From assembly GCA_024449915.1 (NCBI GenBank), contig JAMZAV010000911.1:434001-498000 (forward strand): DNA of 64,000 nt. The letters run 5' to 3'. The DNA comes from Sweltsa coloradensis (Eukaryota; Arthropoda; Insecta; Plecoptera; Chloroperlidae). This document shows positions 10,381 to 23,731 of this stretch, one piece after another (positions within the stretch are counted from its first letter, which is position 1; every line of letters begins with the position of its first letter). The notes below the pieces were generated by a model, which made no database searches, was not told the DNA's origin, and worked only from the letters and a program-made list of their open reading frames with translations. A program made the translations under genes and the position numbers.

Positions 10381-11605
10381 ATATACATTGCGGCATATTG
10401 ATGCTTTGTATGCACACATAATGGAGTATATGAATGCTGCAATTGTTAATTGAATTTCATTTTTGTTAATCTTTCTAGTTAATTTCGTAATCGAATGAGA
10501 TATACGATACATAAATACACAGCGGGGCATTACCGTATATACTGAAAGGCTAAAAAAGGATTCGAAAGCGTTTTGACAATGATAAACGCGTTTAGTATCA
10601 AATTTGATTTGAATTATTATATAGCAATTTCAATTCAAACTTGAGCAATTCAGATGACTGTGACTGAATATGATAATGCGCTTCTCATTCCCACCTGTAA
10701 TGACTGTATTATAGCATTATATTTACTTAATACTTTTGTTCCATTGTGCATGAAAGATTATAATTCTTTTCGTAAAATTTGCCCAATCGTTTTAGGAAGA
10801 CGGCAAAATATGTATAGCGCCCACTAATCTCTTAACATATCATGGGTATCCAAAGAGGGGGGGGGTCTGGTGTTGTTGTAACCGGTGGAGCACTAGGTAT
10901 AGGTAAAGAGATACTTCCCATCAATGTTGGTTGTGTATCGAGTCCACCGATATGATATTATAGTTAATATTAATTTAAATATCAATTATGAAAACGAGAA
11001 CAACGCCAATGACAAATGAAAACAATGATCAATTAATCAAAATAACATCCCTATCTCCAACAATCAAGTCAGGTCGAGTCGAGGTCGTCAGGTAACAAAG
11101 GGTGGAAGCCAAAGGCCCACTGAATCTCATTGCGCCCACGGTACTACTCGCTCGCCGGAGGTTCCCCGAAAGTCCGCTAGGAGATTAGTGGATCTCGGAT
11201 CTAGCCATGCATGCTGGAAGCTTCTTATATTATATTGTCTCCTTCCCATTCATCCCTTCTTCTATTTCATTTTTCTCAGTTCTCTCCACCAAATCTTTCC
11301 ATCATTTTTTCCACCTCTTTTCCTGTTTGATACTTTTTCTCAAGCTCCATAATTATATAGTCCTTTCACATAAATTTATATTCATATTAATGAATATTTA
11401 ATCACAGAAATAACAGTGTTATATTTAGAAATGGCAACCTCTTCTTTTGAGTATATTTTGTGGTTTTATATTATTAGGTTTATATTATTCTTTTAATTGT
11501 TGCACTACTACCTCCCCAGTCAATCTAATATTGCTTAGTCTAACTCTAAAGTCACCAGGCGACAATAAACGCTAAAGCACCATAACACCGTCTTCAACGG
11601 TCAGT

Positions 11606-11973
11606 TTACACGAGGCCAGTAGGGAGGAGGCAAGTAGCAGTGTCAGGTCGGTTATACTTGCCTCCCAACGGACGTATTGTAAACGGACGAGCGGAAATGC
11701 ATATAATATCATTCAATTTGTTACCAAAATTCTTGTGTTAAATGCATTGTTGTTGTAATGCTACTATTTCAAATATTTACGAAAATGTAATTTATTGTTG
11801 TTTCTGCATCTATGTAATTAGATTTATTTAGTTGTCCTCCTTTGTAAATCAGTTTTTATAACTGAATAGGATAGACGTTAAATAAATAATAAATAAATAA
11901 TAAAAAATCTGGTGGCAACGGGCAAATAATCTGCCGCCAGCTACTATTTGTCTCTCGAGTGGCCTCGTGTAAG
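11606..11973. mobile_element. candidate MITE containing a LINE tail
   Basis: TTACACGAGGCCA at 11606-11618 is matched by its reverse complement at 11961-11973. Just inside lies GGAGGCAAGTA with TACTTGCCTCC, an 11-bp hairpin at about 11626-11666. A LINE 3' tail (11695-11907) appears to have landed within it. Ends of 13 bp are short, so this is tentative. Confidence 0.45.
11695..11907 (+). mobile_element. LINE 3' end fragment
   Basis: This is the 3' untranslated end of a non-LTR retrotransposon. It contains TTTAGTTGTCCTCCTTTGTA and TAACTGAATAGGATAGACGT and ends in a (TAAATAA)n tail. The same sequence, reversed, is at 27024-27230, and a shorter one is at 22187-22287. It is strongly 5'-truncated and has no coding part. 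Confidence 0.7.
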
Positions 11974-13113
11974 CTAGGCTCCCGTAATAATTGTTCAATA
12001 TGTAGAGGAATGGGCGATGCGCTCACGCATCTATCCATCTCTTCGTATGAATCGCTTAATCCAGGAGCTCTTTATGGCGCTTTAATGAACTGTTATGGGC
12101 ATCAAGTTATATGGCCACAAATAGGGAGGGAGCTTGTTAGAATTATTTGAATATTAAGTCACTTCAAATTATGTTGAGCAAACACTAAACTTGGTTAGCA
12201 AACCATTTTATGGCTGTGGACAGGTCCCACGAAGACTACGTGCTAGACGTTTACTAACATCTATACTAGAACGAAAGCGTAATTATTATTCAGCCAGCTA
12301 ATAATAATCACAAAGTAAACAATTTAATTATTAATCACTGATAAATTTTGATTCAGGTGCAGACTTAGATCAATAAAGTTGTTTTTTCCTTGTAACCCGT
12401 AATAAAAATATGTAGTCACGCGTTTTTTATTGTTTAATTCTTTTACGATTTGTTAGTTTTCGAATAATAATTTCAGAAAATTACAGGTCTGTTGCTTTCG
12501 TATTTCTGAATGCTTTTTAATAACGTGTTGCTAGATCCCACCGTTATAACATTTTACGCAACCTCTACCTGACGGGAAGTCATTATTAACTGGAGCGCTC
12601 CCGTGGCCACTCCGCACCCTAAATCTGGGTCGCGGAAAATTGATTCGTCCTATTATTATCGATTTCCACAATAACTATAAAATTGTAGTTATTAAATCGT
12701 CAGACTTATTTTGTATGTTGATCTGTCTTCGATCGTGTGGATAAATGTGTAGTTGGCATTTATTAACAAGACTGAAGTGTAGGATAATTGATTCGTCGTA
12801 ACCCCAAATTTTATAGGTTGCACCCTATGATTGGATACCTAAATTTATCTCGAGTCTAGAATATGGAAATGAAATATATAAGAAAGGTTTGTCGTTTGTA
12901 CGACGGTTCTCTTCTATTGTCTCGACAGAACAAAAAGTGACGAAGTACTGGTTAGATTACTGGGTTTAATCATTGCGTCTCGCGGGACGGGCGACACGGT
13001 TTAAAAACGCCATGCATATTTTCGAATACAGCTACTGGTAAACCTGCACGACAATAAAACCCACAAATTTGCTCTGTTGGGTAGTTTCCATGGTCACGAT
13101 TTTTCCATTATTT
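11974..13113. other. non-coding stretch, nothing recognised
   Basis: Mixed AT-rich sequence. The segment around 12590-12660 is more GC-rich (GGAGCGCTCCCGTGGCCACT) but has no exon-like frame. Confidence 0.4.
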
Positions 13114-14010
13114 TTGAGCGAGCGTAGCGAGCGTCTCCACTTGACTCTTATGGCTCGAATGTCTGTTTTTTTTCTGTTACTGCTTCGGTACAGGTCGCAC
13201 CGTTTCTCTGATCGACCTGAAATTTTGCACACATGTACATACCACCTAGGCGGGTTGCTGTATAGTTTTGTGGCAAAATCGTTCAAAAAGTTAAAAAGTT
13301 ACATTAAAGTTAATCGAAAGTTTTTTTTAAACTAAACGGCGACAAAATCTGAGGTGGCCAAATCATTTAGAATGTCCGTCCAATCACGAATATGTTATTT
13401 TTATTTTGATCCGATATTACATCAAAACAAAAATTACATCATAACAAAGTCCCGTTACCATGGCAACCGAAAGTCGCTCAGCTTTTTTGGCTCATGATAG
13501 CGGTCGAACGGAGGCTCGGATCGAGTTGAAATTTTGACCATCCGCAAGCTTCGTTCCCGATTGAATGCCACTAGTTTTGTGGCAAAATCGAAAGTTTTTT
13601 TTTAAAACTAAACGGCGACAAAATCTGAGGTAGTCAAATCATTTAGAATGTCCGTCCGGTCACGAATATGTTAATTTTATTTTGATCCGATAAGTACTAG
13701 TGTAGATAGAAATTACATTTTAACAAAAGTAACGTTACCATGGCAACGAAAAGTCGCACAAGAATTCTGGTCACTATGTACATCAATCTATGTAATCAAG
13801 AGTTAAAATAGTTTTCCCAAAGAAATGATGTCAAGGTCCTCTAGATGGCGGTGGATTTTATCCATTCTCTCCTATTTTACAAATTTTCAGCTAAATCGGT
13901 CAAGACCTTAAAGACTTATTGGTATGTAACATTATGGGAATGTCGTACTCGGGTTGTGTTGCACGTACCGGTGCTCGCTCAACAACGCGTCCAACTGAGC
14001 GTTTTCCTAG
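13114..14010 (+). mobile_element. Helentron-like element, type B, long form
   Basis: It starts TTGAGCGAGCGTAGCGAGCG and ends CTCGCTCAACAACGCGTCCA then ACTGAGCGTTTTCCTAG, with T following. The interior holds a duplicated block of about 280 bp: AACTAAACGGCGACAAAATC occurs near 13332 and again near 13606, each followed by the FATTTAGAATGTCC-type word CATTTAGAATGTCCGTC. Other type B copies have one or none of these blocks. No coding capacity. Confidence 0.75.
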
Positions 14011-17000
14011 TAAATTTTCAATGTTGCAATGTTTTAGTTTGCTGTTTTGTGATTTCCCCGACAACTTGTGGCTTGTCCGCCAGTCCTAGTTTCATGTAGT
14101 ACTGCAGTAATGCGGGTACCCTAAAAACAAAGTTAAATTGTTTTTTAACTAGAAAAATTTGATATTTGAATAATTATATTAAGCCTTTTATGTATGTTGC
14201 ATAATTTTTATTTATTGTGCATTTCTATTGAATTATTTTCTTGGCATTTTTTAATATTTCATTTATTTTAGTTGAGAAAGGTTTGGCTGTTTATTTACAA
14301 GTTTTGTTTGTTTGTGGGATTTCACTAATTTGTTTAAGTTAAATCTTTTAAATATAATGTTTCTATATATTTTATTTTATTTCTTAAATTATTGTAGATA
14401 TTTACATTGTTTTTCCAACAAAACATGAATGTATTTTACAAGTATTTCAAAGTAATCAATAAAAAAAATCAAAAAATCAATAATAAATAAATAATAAATA
14501 ATAAATAATAAATAATTTCAAATTTACAGAAAAATACAATTCAATGTTGTAAATAAACTTGAAAAATCATGCTTGGCAAAATGATTATATAAACAGAACA
14601 GTTATTTTTCAATATTAATAATTCAAAAAAAAATTAACATGATGACACTTTTCTAATACTACCAAACATAAACCAGAAAAAATCTATTTGCAATGCATTA
14701 TTTTTTAAGTTTATTTACGACATTGAATTTTATTTTCTGTAAAATCATTTGAAATTGATTTAACTTCATTTTTTAGTTTACAAAAAAAAGTTTACAAAGT
14801 TTACTTTTTTTACCACCAAAATGGTTGGCTTGGCGCTCGTCAACAGGCTTTGATCTTACTTCTTTTCAATGCGAAACTAGGGAGAAAGAAAGAAATGTTT
14901 GGCTCAACTTCTATATCTCACAGCATTCACAGCCGAAGACTTTTGATGGAGAGCTGAGCTTGGGTGCCACTTTTACAATTTTTTGTATTTGGGGGTTAGT
15001 TTTTTACGCTATAAACGTTTTTTAACTATGGAAGCGTATACACATACTGCATGTTAAATTTGGCACTACACCGCTGATAGCCTATGTTAACGAGGCTGAG
15101 TTATTAGCTCTTGACCTTGCACATGGACAGGTCAAGGCAGTGCACAAAGAGGTGATGATAAGTGACCTGGTTTTATTGTAGGCAATCATAAAAGGAGACA
15201 AATGTGAATAAATATAGCGAAATTTTAAAACTTGTTTTGGCTCACAAGTACAAATATGTTTTCAAGTAGTAAAGTCGAAATTCGCAGCTGGCAATAAATA
15301 TTAAGGTTGTAAAGACTGTCAACCACAATCTTTTTTCGTCCATTAATCGTCACTACTAACCTACAACCTGAATCAAGCGGATGCAGTGTGTGTGTACATG
15401 CATGGGCGCCGACGGTTCTGAATTACTGTGCGAGGCCAAAATTCTAAAGATTAGTCGACCTAAGGGGGTTGAATGGGTGCCGGTGGGCGGTTGTGCAGGT
15501 TCTGACACACAGGTACAATATTTTCAAACGCCCTTAATATGCCAATATGTGAAAATATATTATAAAAATAGTTCAAAACGCTGTAAGATGGTAAATGTAG
15601 AATTAACAATAATTTGTGCCTCTAGAAATAATTACATGTAATTTTTCACTGTTTTTGTTCATATACGCTGCAAAGACGACGAAAAACAACTCCAGAAAAT
15701 GCAATATATTATTTTTATTAAAAGACTTAACCCTAAACCACATTGTCCCGATAGCCAAAAGCACTATGTAGGGCCTGTAACACTCTACAGGGGAAAGGTA
15801 AATCTCTGATAGAGATACTTTATAGAGCTAACCTACAAAGTTCTAATTCGTAAACCATTTAATTCAGCCTGCAGCAATCTTGAACAAAATTGTTTATCTA
15901 TATTTTCCTCTATTCAAGGCTATAGTTCAGAGATGTTGTAAATTATTCACCGGTCATTATTTTTTCTCGTTAATTTGTTACCCCCACTTTTCCCTGGGCA
16001 CGTGTGCTAAGAAACACATTAATAAGTTTATTATAATGAATAATAATTATGCTTATAAATTACTAGCTTGCCGTGTTTAGTCATAAGTCAGTCATTTCCC
16101 CTAATTTTCATTAAAATTAAAATCATTTTGGTCACATATCTGTCACATACCTCACATTGTTGAAAAACTGTCATGATTGGTTACATGTGGACCACCCAAC
16201 ATCATTATGACAATTACAACTACAGTCCTGACATTCACGGCGCAGGCGGTCACGTTTTTCAGCGAGTGGGATAGACCACGTTTGAATGCGACTCAATTGT
16301 GATTCTTAATATTCTGCTTGCGAAGGGCATTCTTCTGTCTTCGCTCCAAGCGAATGAGCTATGTGCAACAAACCTTTACCAACTTGAAGAAAAAATAAAT
16401 TCACATCTTAATAGAGGTTTACCTTTTGGGTAACTCTCCATGTATACTCTATGCGAGAGGTGTGCCTTTTGGGATAAACCCCACATGTCCACTCTTTTGT
16501 AGAGGAGGATAGGTTCGTTCAATTTTTGATCTCGTTCGCCTTTCGTGATAAGTGTTAAGGTAAGCTGTAATCTTAGAAGTAATTGTTTCCTTTTTTGTAT
16601 GGCGTCGGGAGCGTCGCGACGCACAACGTTGGGCACCTTTCGCGAAAGAGTGTAGTGTTGAGCTGTATTCCATACAGTAATATCAGAGCTACTCTCAATC
16701 TCTAATCTGTGGTTATAGTATATGAAGTTTATTACCAATCCTTGCAGGTCTTGCTGCGCTGTAGAGGGCGTCGGGAGCGTCGCGACTCTTGCATGGCACA
16801 TTTGTTTCGTTTTAGTTTTGAAATGCCTTTAACTTTTTACAAAGATGTAATGGAGCAGTATGTAAAATCAATAAAAATTTCTCCATGTTGGCAACAATCG
16901 TACCAACACAGAACCTTGTTTCGTTTTTGTTTCGTTTTTTCTTAAAAATAAAAAAGAAATATCGGCCTTTTGTGCTGACGATTTGATTTGATAATTAGTC

Positions 17001-18654
17001 ACTGAGTGTTTTTATGGAGATCAAATCATTGCATTATTGTACAGTGACTTAATGTTAACCGCGAAGATCTATAAATTCACGCATCTTGTTGTAATTTATT
17101 TTGTAATTCACGCAGCTTGTTGTGGTAACACTACGAAACATGATGTTGAATCTACATTACGCCTGTGTCGCGTTGTTTCGTTGTCTTCTGGAGCGCAGAG
17201 ATGCGCACGAAAGCACGTATATTATATATGATACCTTGTCGTGAGTCAATTTCAAGCTGACCATAATGCATTAATTGGTGTATTTAGCTTACGCAGCTCT
17301 GACCGCGCTTTGTTTCAGCAAAAAACAATTCTTAGAAAGCGTTGCGTGCGCTCTAGGCGAGGGGAAGAATAGCGATGACTTGGCCCTATGGATAATTAGT
17401 GCTAATTTACCTGCACTGTTCTGCCTTCATAATGACACAGTAGGCCTACTAGTAGCCAAATTGGTGGATATTTCAGAAGTAATCTCTTATAAATTAATGT
17501 TGTTTAAAAACAGGTCTATACCTTGTGAGTTTTAGATGATAGATCCCAATAGTATTATAGGCTATCAGGATTTTACCAATATATTATGTTCTTATATGCC
17601 AGTATATTGAAGATAATTTGCCGTCGTCGCATAACCTCCATTAGCATTTAGAAAATAAGTTGTTATTCCAACGGTTAAAGAGAATAGGCTCAACAATTAA
17701 AAATTATGTACTTAAGTTTTTATTTTATTTTTACAATCAACCCTATCACCTTATTGTACGAAGGCTAACAGTATGCCTGTAAGATGTTAATAAAAATATA
17801 AGTGCATTCGTTTTGAAGGGAATATTTATTTTCGAGAAATGAACACAATATTTCCCAGTGGGAGTCGCCAACAAAGATACATGTGGGGTTTGATGTCTGT
17901 CATCGGAAATCCCGACTGAAGTTTATTCTAAGGGTTTCTTAGTCAAGAGGCGAATGCTGAGATATAGCCCTTGGACATTCCAATCCCTCTGCTGCTGGAC
18001 GGTGTTCTACGGTAGCAGGCTAACTGCAGGCGCCACCTTGCATTCACTGAAAACATTCATCTGCTGCAGTAGCAAAAATAAATGCAATGGCAAAACTTCC
18101 GATTGATAAACCTTTTTCCTTATATAATTCATGTTTTAAGATAGTTAATTATCTCGTCCTTTGTCGGAGGTTAAGATCATAAGGACCACCGAACCCCTAA
18201 AAATAAAGCAAGTAATATAATTCATGCAGGAACGTCTACTTCATTAGCATATATTAGAAATGTATCAACTAGAGAAGTCCACGGACATCAAAGGCCAACT
18301 AGAAAACTGATAATTAATAGTAAACCTGATTTTGCATTACGATAACAGTGAAATAAGACACGTGGAAGTATATTTGTTTAATAAGTGGGTCTAATGGTCG
18401 TCCGTCGTTGATATATAAATAACTAGTAAAATATGGCTGTAGAATAGTTTAAAGTAAAATAAAAGCAAGTAGCCGGTTGGATTTCCAGATAGATACTTAG
18501 CGCTGAACTATGTTCAATTGAAATGCAGTTCATTAGAAAGCCGAACCGATAACATATAATACACATTTATAAATTTGTATAGTCAAAATAGTATAAAAGT
18601 TTTCGATTTTAATAATTCTGGTACATTTTGTAAACTTAAAAATGTAATGTGTTC
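14011..18654. other. long non-coding stretch with minor repeats
   Basis: Mostly AT-rich. An AATAAAT-type simple repeat lies at 14457-14515, possibly a LINE tail. A fragment at 14275-14330 resembles the outer arm of the palindromic element at 36135 (GGTTTGGCTGTTTATTTACA). The 16376-16801 interval has an open frame of 141 codons on the - strand with no recognisable domain; I do not call it a gene. A 19-bp direct repeat sits at 16602-16620 and 16768-16786. Confidence 0.4.
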
Positions 18655-18990
18655 CAAAGCATACAAAAAACTTGTAAAAATACAGCCAAGCTTTACACAC
18701 TGAAAAGAATTGATTTTTTTAATCCTCCCCCCCCCCCCCATTTAAAAAGCTTACGCAACCTACCACCTACATTTGGACACTCGCAGTACTTTGCCCCGTG
18801 ACTGCATCCTTGCTAACCTTGGCTAAACAAAATAGAGTTTGCACGTACCCTTTATTACAATATTTAAAACAATAATTGTTGCAAATTATTGCAAATACAA
18901 TTTTGATAATATTTGCAATGATCACTAGTCACGGGGCGAAGTATAGGCCCAACTCGTGTACGTGTATGATAAAGAGTTCCGATGTCACTT
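18655..18990. mobile_element. diverged palindromic MITE (GCATCCTTGC family)
   Basis: It contains ACAAAAAACTTGTAAAAATA and ACAGCCAAGCTTTACACACT at the left, CCCCGTGACTGCATCCTTGC in the middle, and an imperfect reverse partner CTAGTCACGGGGCGAAGTA at 18926-18944. These correspond to the arms of the well-preserved copy at 36135-36485. It is interrupted by a poly-C run at 18727-18739. Confidence 0.5.
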
Positions 18991-19583
18991 AAAGATTATT
19001 TGATGTGGCCTTTTTACCATGAATGCAAAATTGGTATAATCTCTAAAGAGATGTGTTATGTATATCGTAGGTACATGCAAAATAGGCAAGAAGACCTGCA
19101 GTAGAGTGTATGGTAAGTAGAATAAATAATACACAAACAAGTGAAATGACACAAACGAGTAAAAAGCAATATCCAAAATATGCAGTAAAATATAGAACAA
19201 TGATTATTAGCAATCTAACTGAGTGCTAGACACTAAGAAATTATGAGAAAACCAATTTATTGGCAGCTGATCAACCATTCATTGTTGGGTGACGACAAAT
19301 ATCCTATATGTATCTACTTTTGATAATCATTTTCAAAATCAAAAGTGGATTGATGCCACATTATTTAATGGATTGTGTGGACACTGGACAGCATTTAAAT
19401 TATTACACATCAAATTATAAATACAAGGAATTTAATTTTAAACGATGATAAATTACCTTAATATAAATTACCTAAAAATTATATTAAAAAGATATAAATA
19501 CGAGAAATTTTATTTTAAACGATGATAAATTTCCTTAATATTAATTACCTAAAACAAACTAATGAAGTCTGTTTTTTTTTCAG

Positions 19584-19995
19584 GGATCAAAGCCTATATT
19601 AACTAATTGCCAACAGAGACGAGAGAAATCAAATCGTTGGAAGTGAAGTGGACCAACAAACTTGGTAAATTTATTAAGAATTCAAGAGTGTAAACTTATC
19701 GTCTATAGAATAACCTTATTGTATAGTTACTTGGATTATTATTTGTACATTTGTTGTTGATTGTTACATTTGTTTCTTTGTATGCAAAAGTAAAAATCTC
19801 ATCTATGCAATAATTGAAATGTTTCAGTGGATTGTAAGTAATATGTACCAATGTAAATTTATAAACGTATTTTTTAAGAAATCGATTATGTTAATTTGGT
19901 TAGTTAGTTATGGAATGATACTTGTTAATTTAAGTACAAAATATGTATGTGCAACTGAAAGCTAATTTGAGGCAATAAACACAATTTTTATCTTA
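19584..19995 (+). other. possible non-coding terminal exon
   Basis: A long T tract and CAG (19571-19583) form a fair acceptor, followed by ~400 bases without a long frame and an AATAAA at 19974-19979. This could be a 3' UTR exon, but AT-rich DNA makes such patterns by chance. Weak. Confidence 0.2.
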
Positions 19996-21255
19996 TCTTT
20001 ACTTACTTACAGATGTTATATATGTCCCCCACTGAAAATAAGTTATTAACTGAGTGGCTAGATTAAATACAATTTATTTATTATTTATTTATATAAATGG
20101 CTTTGTAAAATAAGCCTTTAGAATTGATAGAATTTATAAGTTAATATTTTTAGATTTTTAAGTGACTTTTACAAGATTCTGAATAATTGAGATGTAGCAT
20201 ATTTCTAATAGCTCTTTTCTGCAATTTTAAACAGTGCCCCAGAGTAAAGAGTTATCCCAAGAAGTTATGTCGTAACTCATTTTTGAGTGAAACATTCCAC
20301 AATATTGATTCAGCAAGGTGTGGCAGTTACACTAAGGAAATACCAAAATATAAATGGTACGCGTGTGACTTATTTTTAGAAAATGTATATGTATCATTAA
20401 GCGTGAAATTGAGAACTACACTGTCGACATGCATCCTTGGCCGTTTATTGGTTAACTAGCACAAATGATAAAACTTCAGTCACTCTCAGTATCTTTAGCT
20501 CGAGTGTCTCCGAAATAACTGCTCAAAAAATAAATGCACTTTTGTGAGAAAAACATCACATTACTTATGCTCTTGAATTGAGATAAAACGAAAGACCTTG
20601 AACAACATTTTCTAGAGGGCTTTTCCCCCTGAACCCCCATATACCTGTAGTTGACCCCAATATCAATACATATTAATAATCGACCAATCAATTGCACTCC
20701 TGATAAAGAGTAGAAAAGCCGCCACTGCATGGATGTTATCTTTCTATTCGAGCACGTGCTCCAAATAAATAAACTTTTTCTGGTCGTGTCGTAGGAATAT
20801 TAATATGTCAATTACAAAATATATTCTTCTCTCGTGGCCATATTTTAGGCATAAAATCTCTTCATTACTTTTCAATTACAAGGGCGGTCGTAAAATGCTA
20901 AGCTTCATCTCATAATATACGTGTTAACGAATATAAAATTTCTCCGAAGATATTGGTTTTAAGTTTTATTGTTATTTTGGTTCGACGGTATAGGAAATTA
21001 ATTGTGTTCGAAACATGGGTAGTAAAAACACCCATAACAAGGTTTTTATGTGATGATATTAAAGCTTTTCAGTCCTCGACATGTACTAACCTGTAAGATA
21101 TTCTAAGAACTACACGATTGGGTAAAGTATGAGTATAAAAATCCAATCAATCTTGCGTTAACTTTAACATTTTGTTTGTCTCACCCTTGGTTCACTAAGT
21201 CATGGAAAACAATTTTTTTTATAATTGTAACGTAGGCTATATTTTGTAATGTAAT

Positions 21256-21582
21256 AAGAATGAAGATTCGCGTCCGGTGGTTTCTTCCGCGAAAGTTTGA
21301 TTATTTCCTGATTTTTGATTCCTGATTTTTGGCAAATCTCATATTCGTTGGAGTGCGATTCGTCTAATAAATCAGTTTTTCTTTTCGTTTTTCTTGTTTT
21401 ACGTTTTTTGTGATTTTTAGTACCCCCCCCCCCCTTTTTGTGTTTGTTTAATTTTAATTAAATTCACTTTAATATTGTGAATTTAATTTTAATTTTTTAT
21501 TATTATATTTTTTAAATTTATTGTTAATTTAAATATGTTATCAAAATTGTTGTCTTAATTACTTTGCATTGTTGTTGTAATA
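21256..21582 (+). mobile_element. LINE 3' part, left piece
   Basis: It matches, in reverse, 27370-27510: GAATGAAGATTCGCGTCCGG, TTTCTTCCGCG and CTCATATTCGTTGGAGTG-like words. The match is interrupted at 21583 by a Helentron-like element and resumes at 22187. The full tail would be about 430 bp without the insertion. Confidence 0.65.
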
Positions 21583-22186
21583 CTAGGAAGCTTCGCAAAC
21601 GCTTTTTCAGACGCGTTGTTGGATGAGCGTAATTGTTTAAAAACAAAAAAAGCGTAAAATTGCGATTTTCATAAGAAATAATTATTCGATTACGCTCAAA
21701 TTTTACACGAATATATTAATTCATAAAACGAAGGTTCTGTGAAAAAATTATTACAATCAGATAAAGCATGTAGGTGTTATAAGTCGAAGAAATGTAAAAA
21801 AAAAACGTAAAATTGCGATTGTCATGAAAAATTTTTCGATTGCTCTCAAATTTCACATGAATATGTATATTCATAAAATTAAGGTTCTGTGAAAAAAATC
21901 ATTACAATCGAATAAAGCATGTTGGTGTCATAAGACGAAGTAATTTTAAAAATCGAAAAAAATCGTAAAATTGCGATTTTCATGAGAAATAATTTTTCGA
22001 TTACGCTCAAAAACGTGTCAGTTTTAAGTTCAGAGATTTCGAAGGCCTCCACAAAATTTCATTGCAATTGGAGTATCGATTTAGCCGGAATCGTGTTAAC
22101 AAACAGCCAAAACTACAAACAAAAAAAAACATTCCGGATTTTTTTCTTTAGTGTAGTGAAATGAAATCTTCGCTTCGCTCATCCAA
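21583..22186 (-). mobile_element. Helentron-like element, type A
   Basis: A reverse copy with 3' end CTAGGAAGCTTCGCAAACGC at 21583 and 5' end GCTTCGCTCATCCAA at 22186. It has about two ~160-bp monomers with AATTGCGATT and CATGTAGGTGTTATAAG. It sits inside the LINE tail 21256-22287, so the LINE arrived first. Confidence 0.73.
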
Positions 22187-22287
22187 TTACTATTTCAAAC
22201 TTTGTTTGTTTGTTTGTCATTAGTTTTATTTAGTTGCCCTCCTTTGTAAAATATGATTATTTGTTAAATAAATAAATAAATAAGCCG
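22187..22287 (+). mobile_element. LINE 3' tail, right piece
   Basis: The continuation of the LINE end after the nested element: TTTATTTAGTTGCCCTCCTT and a (AAATAAAT) tail ending near 22284. Confidence 0.6.
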
Positions 22288-23174
22288 TTGTTTGAGTCCA
22301 TTTGTTTTCATGTATATGGGCCCATTCATTCTATTATTTTAAGTCAAATAAACAGATCCATAGTTTTTTTGTTTGTTAAATGGATGAAGAGTATCAATAA
22401 AGGGTAAATCGAAATGAAATGTGAAGAATCGGGTTAGTGTGTTGACTGTGTTTGGTCACTGTCTTATTCTTTGTGCATTTTTGTGAGATGCATCAAACAA
22501 AACGAAACAAACATTTCATGGAAAAATTAACGTAAAACAGTATGCTGTAAGACAATAGGAGAAACCGTATAAGAAAGAAATGATTATTCCATACATGAGA
22601 ATTCAATATCGTAAACCACTTAAAACTTTCAATTAACTATATTATATTGTCCTCTAATTAGCGTATTATCTTATGCATTCGTCCATGTGATTATTTCAAG
22701 AGTAATTGCCTTACTAGCCTTGAGACAATGCATCTACCTGCACCAACATTCAATTTAAGAGTTCAATTAAAGTTATAAAAATGAAATTGAAAGATTTTGA
22801 ATGATTACAGTGCAGTGGATGCACTCCGCAAATGCATTTGTAATTGCGTTGGACCGTCTGGATTTCGAGCTCAGTAATTATATAGCGAAGAACTTGTATG
22901 CGATTGAATAATGCATGGCTCGGATGAGATACGATCTTTTTGCAGTGATGGCTTCTGTATTTTTAGGGTTGGGCATACAACAGGAAATTATTATTTATTT
23001 CAAAAAGCACCACGTTAAAAAACAGAAATTTCAAATTTGGGACAAGTCAGTTTATTTGGCAGCTGTTTTGGATTTGTATGCTAAAAATCTATTGTTTGTT
23101 TCAATTATATTTATTTGTGATATTGTACGGTTACTCGTAGTTGGGTTTTGAATGAATCTTGGGCTGTTGCGCCG
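22288..23174. other. non-coding stretch
   Basis: Nothing recognised. A 78-codon frame at 22915-23151 has no domain that I know and sits in AT-rich sequence. Confidence 0.4.
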
Positions 23175-23289
23175 CGTCGATGATGAGGCACTGCTCGACG
23201 TTTCGCCACCCATGACTCCTTGAAGACTGAATCAGTCCAACATGTGTGGCGAAACATAGAACAGTGTCTTTCATCGACACAACTCATTC
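23175..23289. repeat. imperfect hairpin, ~38-bp arms
   Basis: Left arm 23175-23214 (with GACGTTTCGCCACCCATG) pairs with right arm 23251-23289 (CATGTGTGGCGAAACATAG) with a few mismatches. It is a small palindromic insertion or MITE remnant, with no coding content. Confidence 0.7.
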
Positions 23290-23492
23290 AAAACTCAATG
23301 CCGTTATTGTTTGACAAAGAGGTTTTCCAGGTTTCCAACATAAACACCTAAATGTTTTTCCTGGTATATTTGCTTCCAATTCCAGTCAGTGGCGCAATGC
23401 CTGTGTGGGTGTACGACCTAAAGAAAATTGAGAGAGAGATAACGATAAGAGAGAAGTTTCTGCAGAGACTAGGGTTGAATGTTATATAGACT

Positions 23493-23731
23493 GCGGACCA
23501 GGGTGCAATGCATGCCCCTCTATCTAGGTATAATGGAGGTGAAGCAATTGTGAGGGAATGTCCAAGGGCTGTTTCTGTTTAAGAGGACTCAATCCCTTCC
23601 ATCCTCATTAACGACTGCGGAAAACATTAGAAAAACTCATAAGGCAGGATTACTGGTCTCGTCGGGATTCGAACCCAGGACCTCCAAACCAGAGTCTCGC
23701 GCTTCACACTTGAGCTACATCTGTCGGTAAC
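23493..23731 (-). mobile_element. tRNA-derived SINE, near full length
   Basis: On the - strand it starts GTTACCGACAGATGTAGCTC, where TGTAGCTCAAGTG resembles a Pol III A box. Some 40 bases on is GGTTCGAATCCC, a B box. A tRNA-unrelated body follows, with AGTCGTTAATGAGGATGG, and it ends GGGGCATGCATTGCACCCTG. It is the best copy of a family with members at 10235, 30006, 32735, 61797 and 63415. Confidence 0.82.

Noticed and set aside
16376..16801. 141-codon frame on the - strand
   Set aside because: No domain, no splice support, and a second overlapping frame of similar quality exists on the same strand. It is left unassigned.
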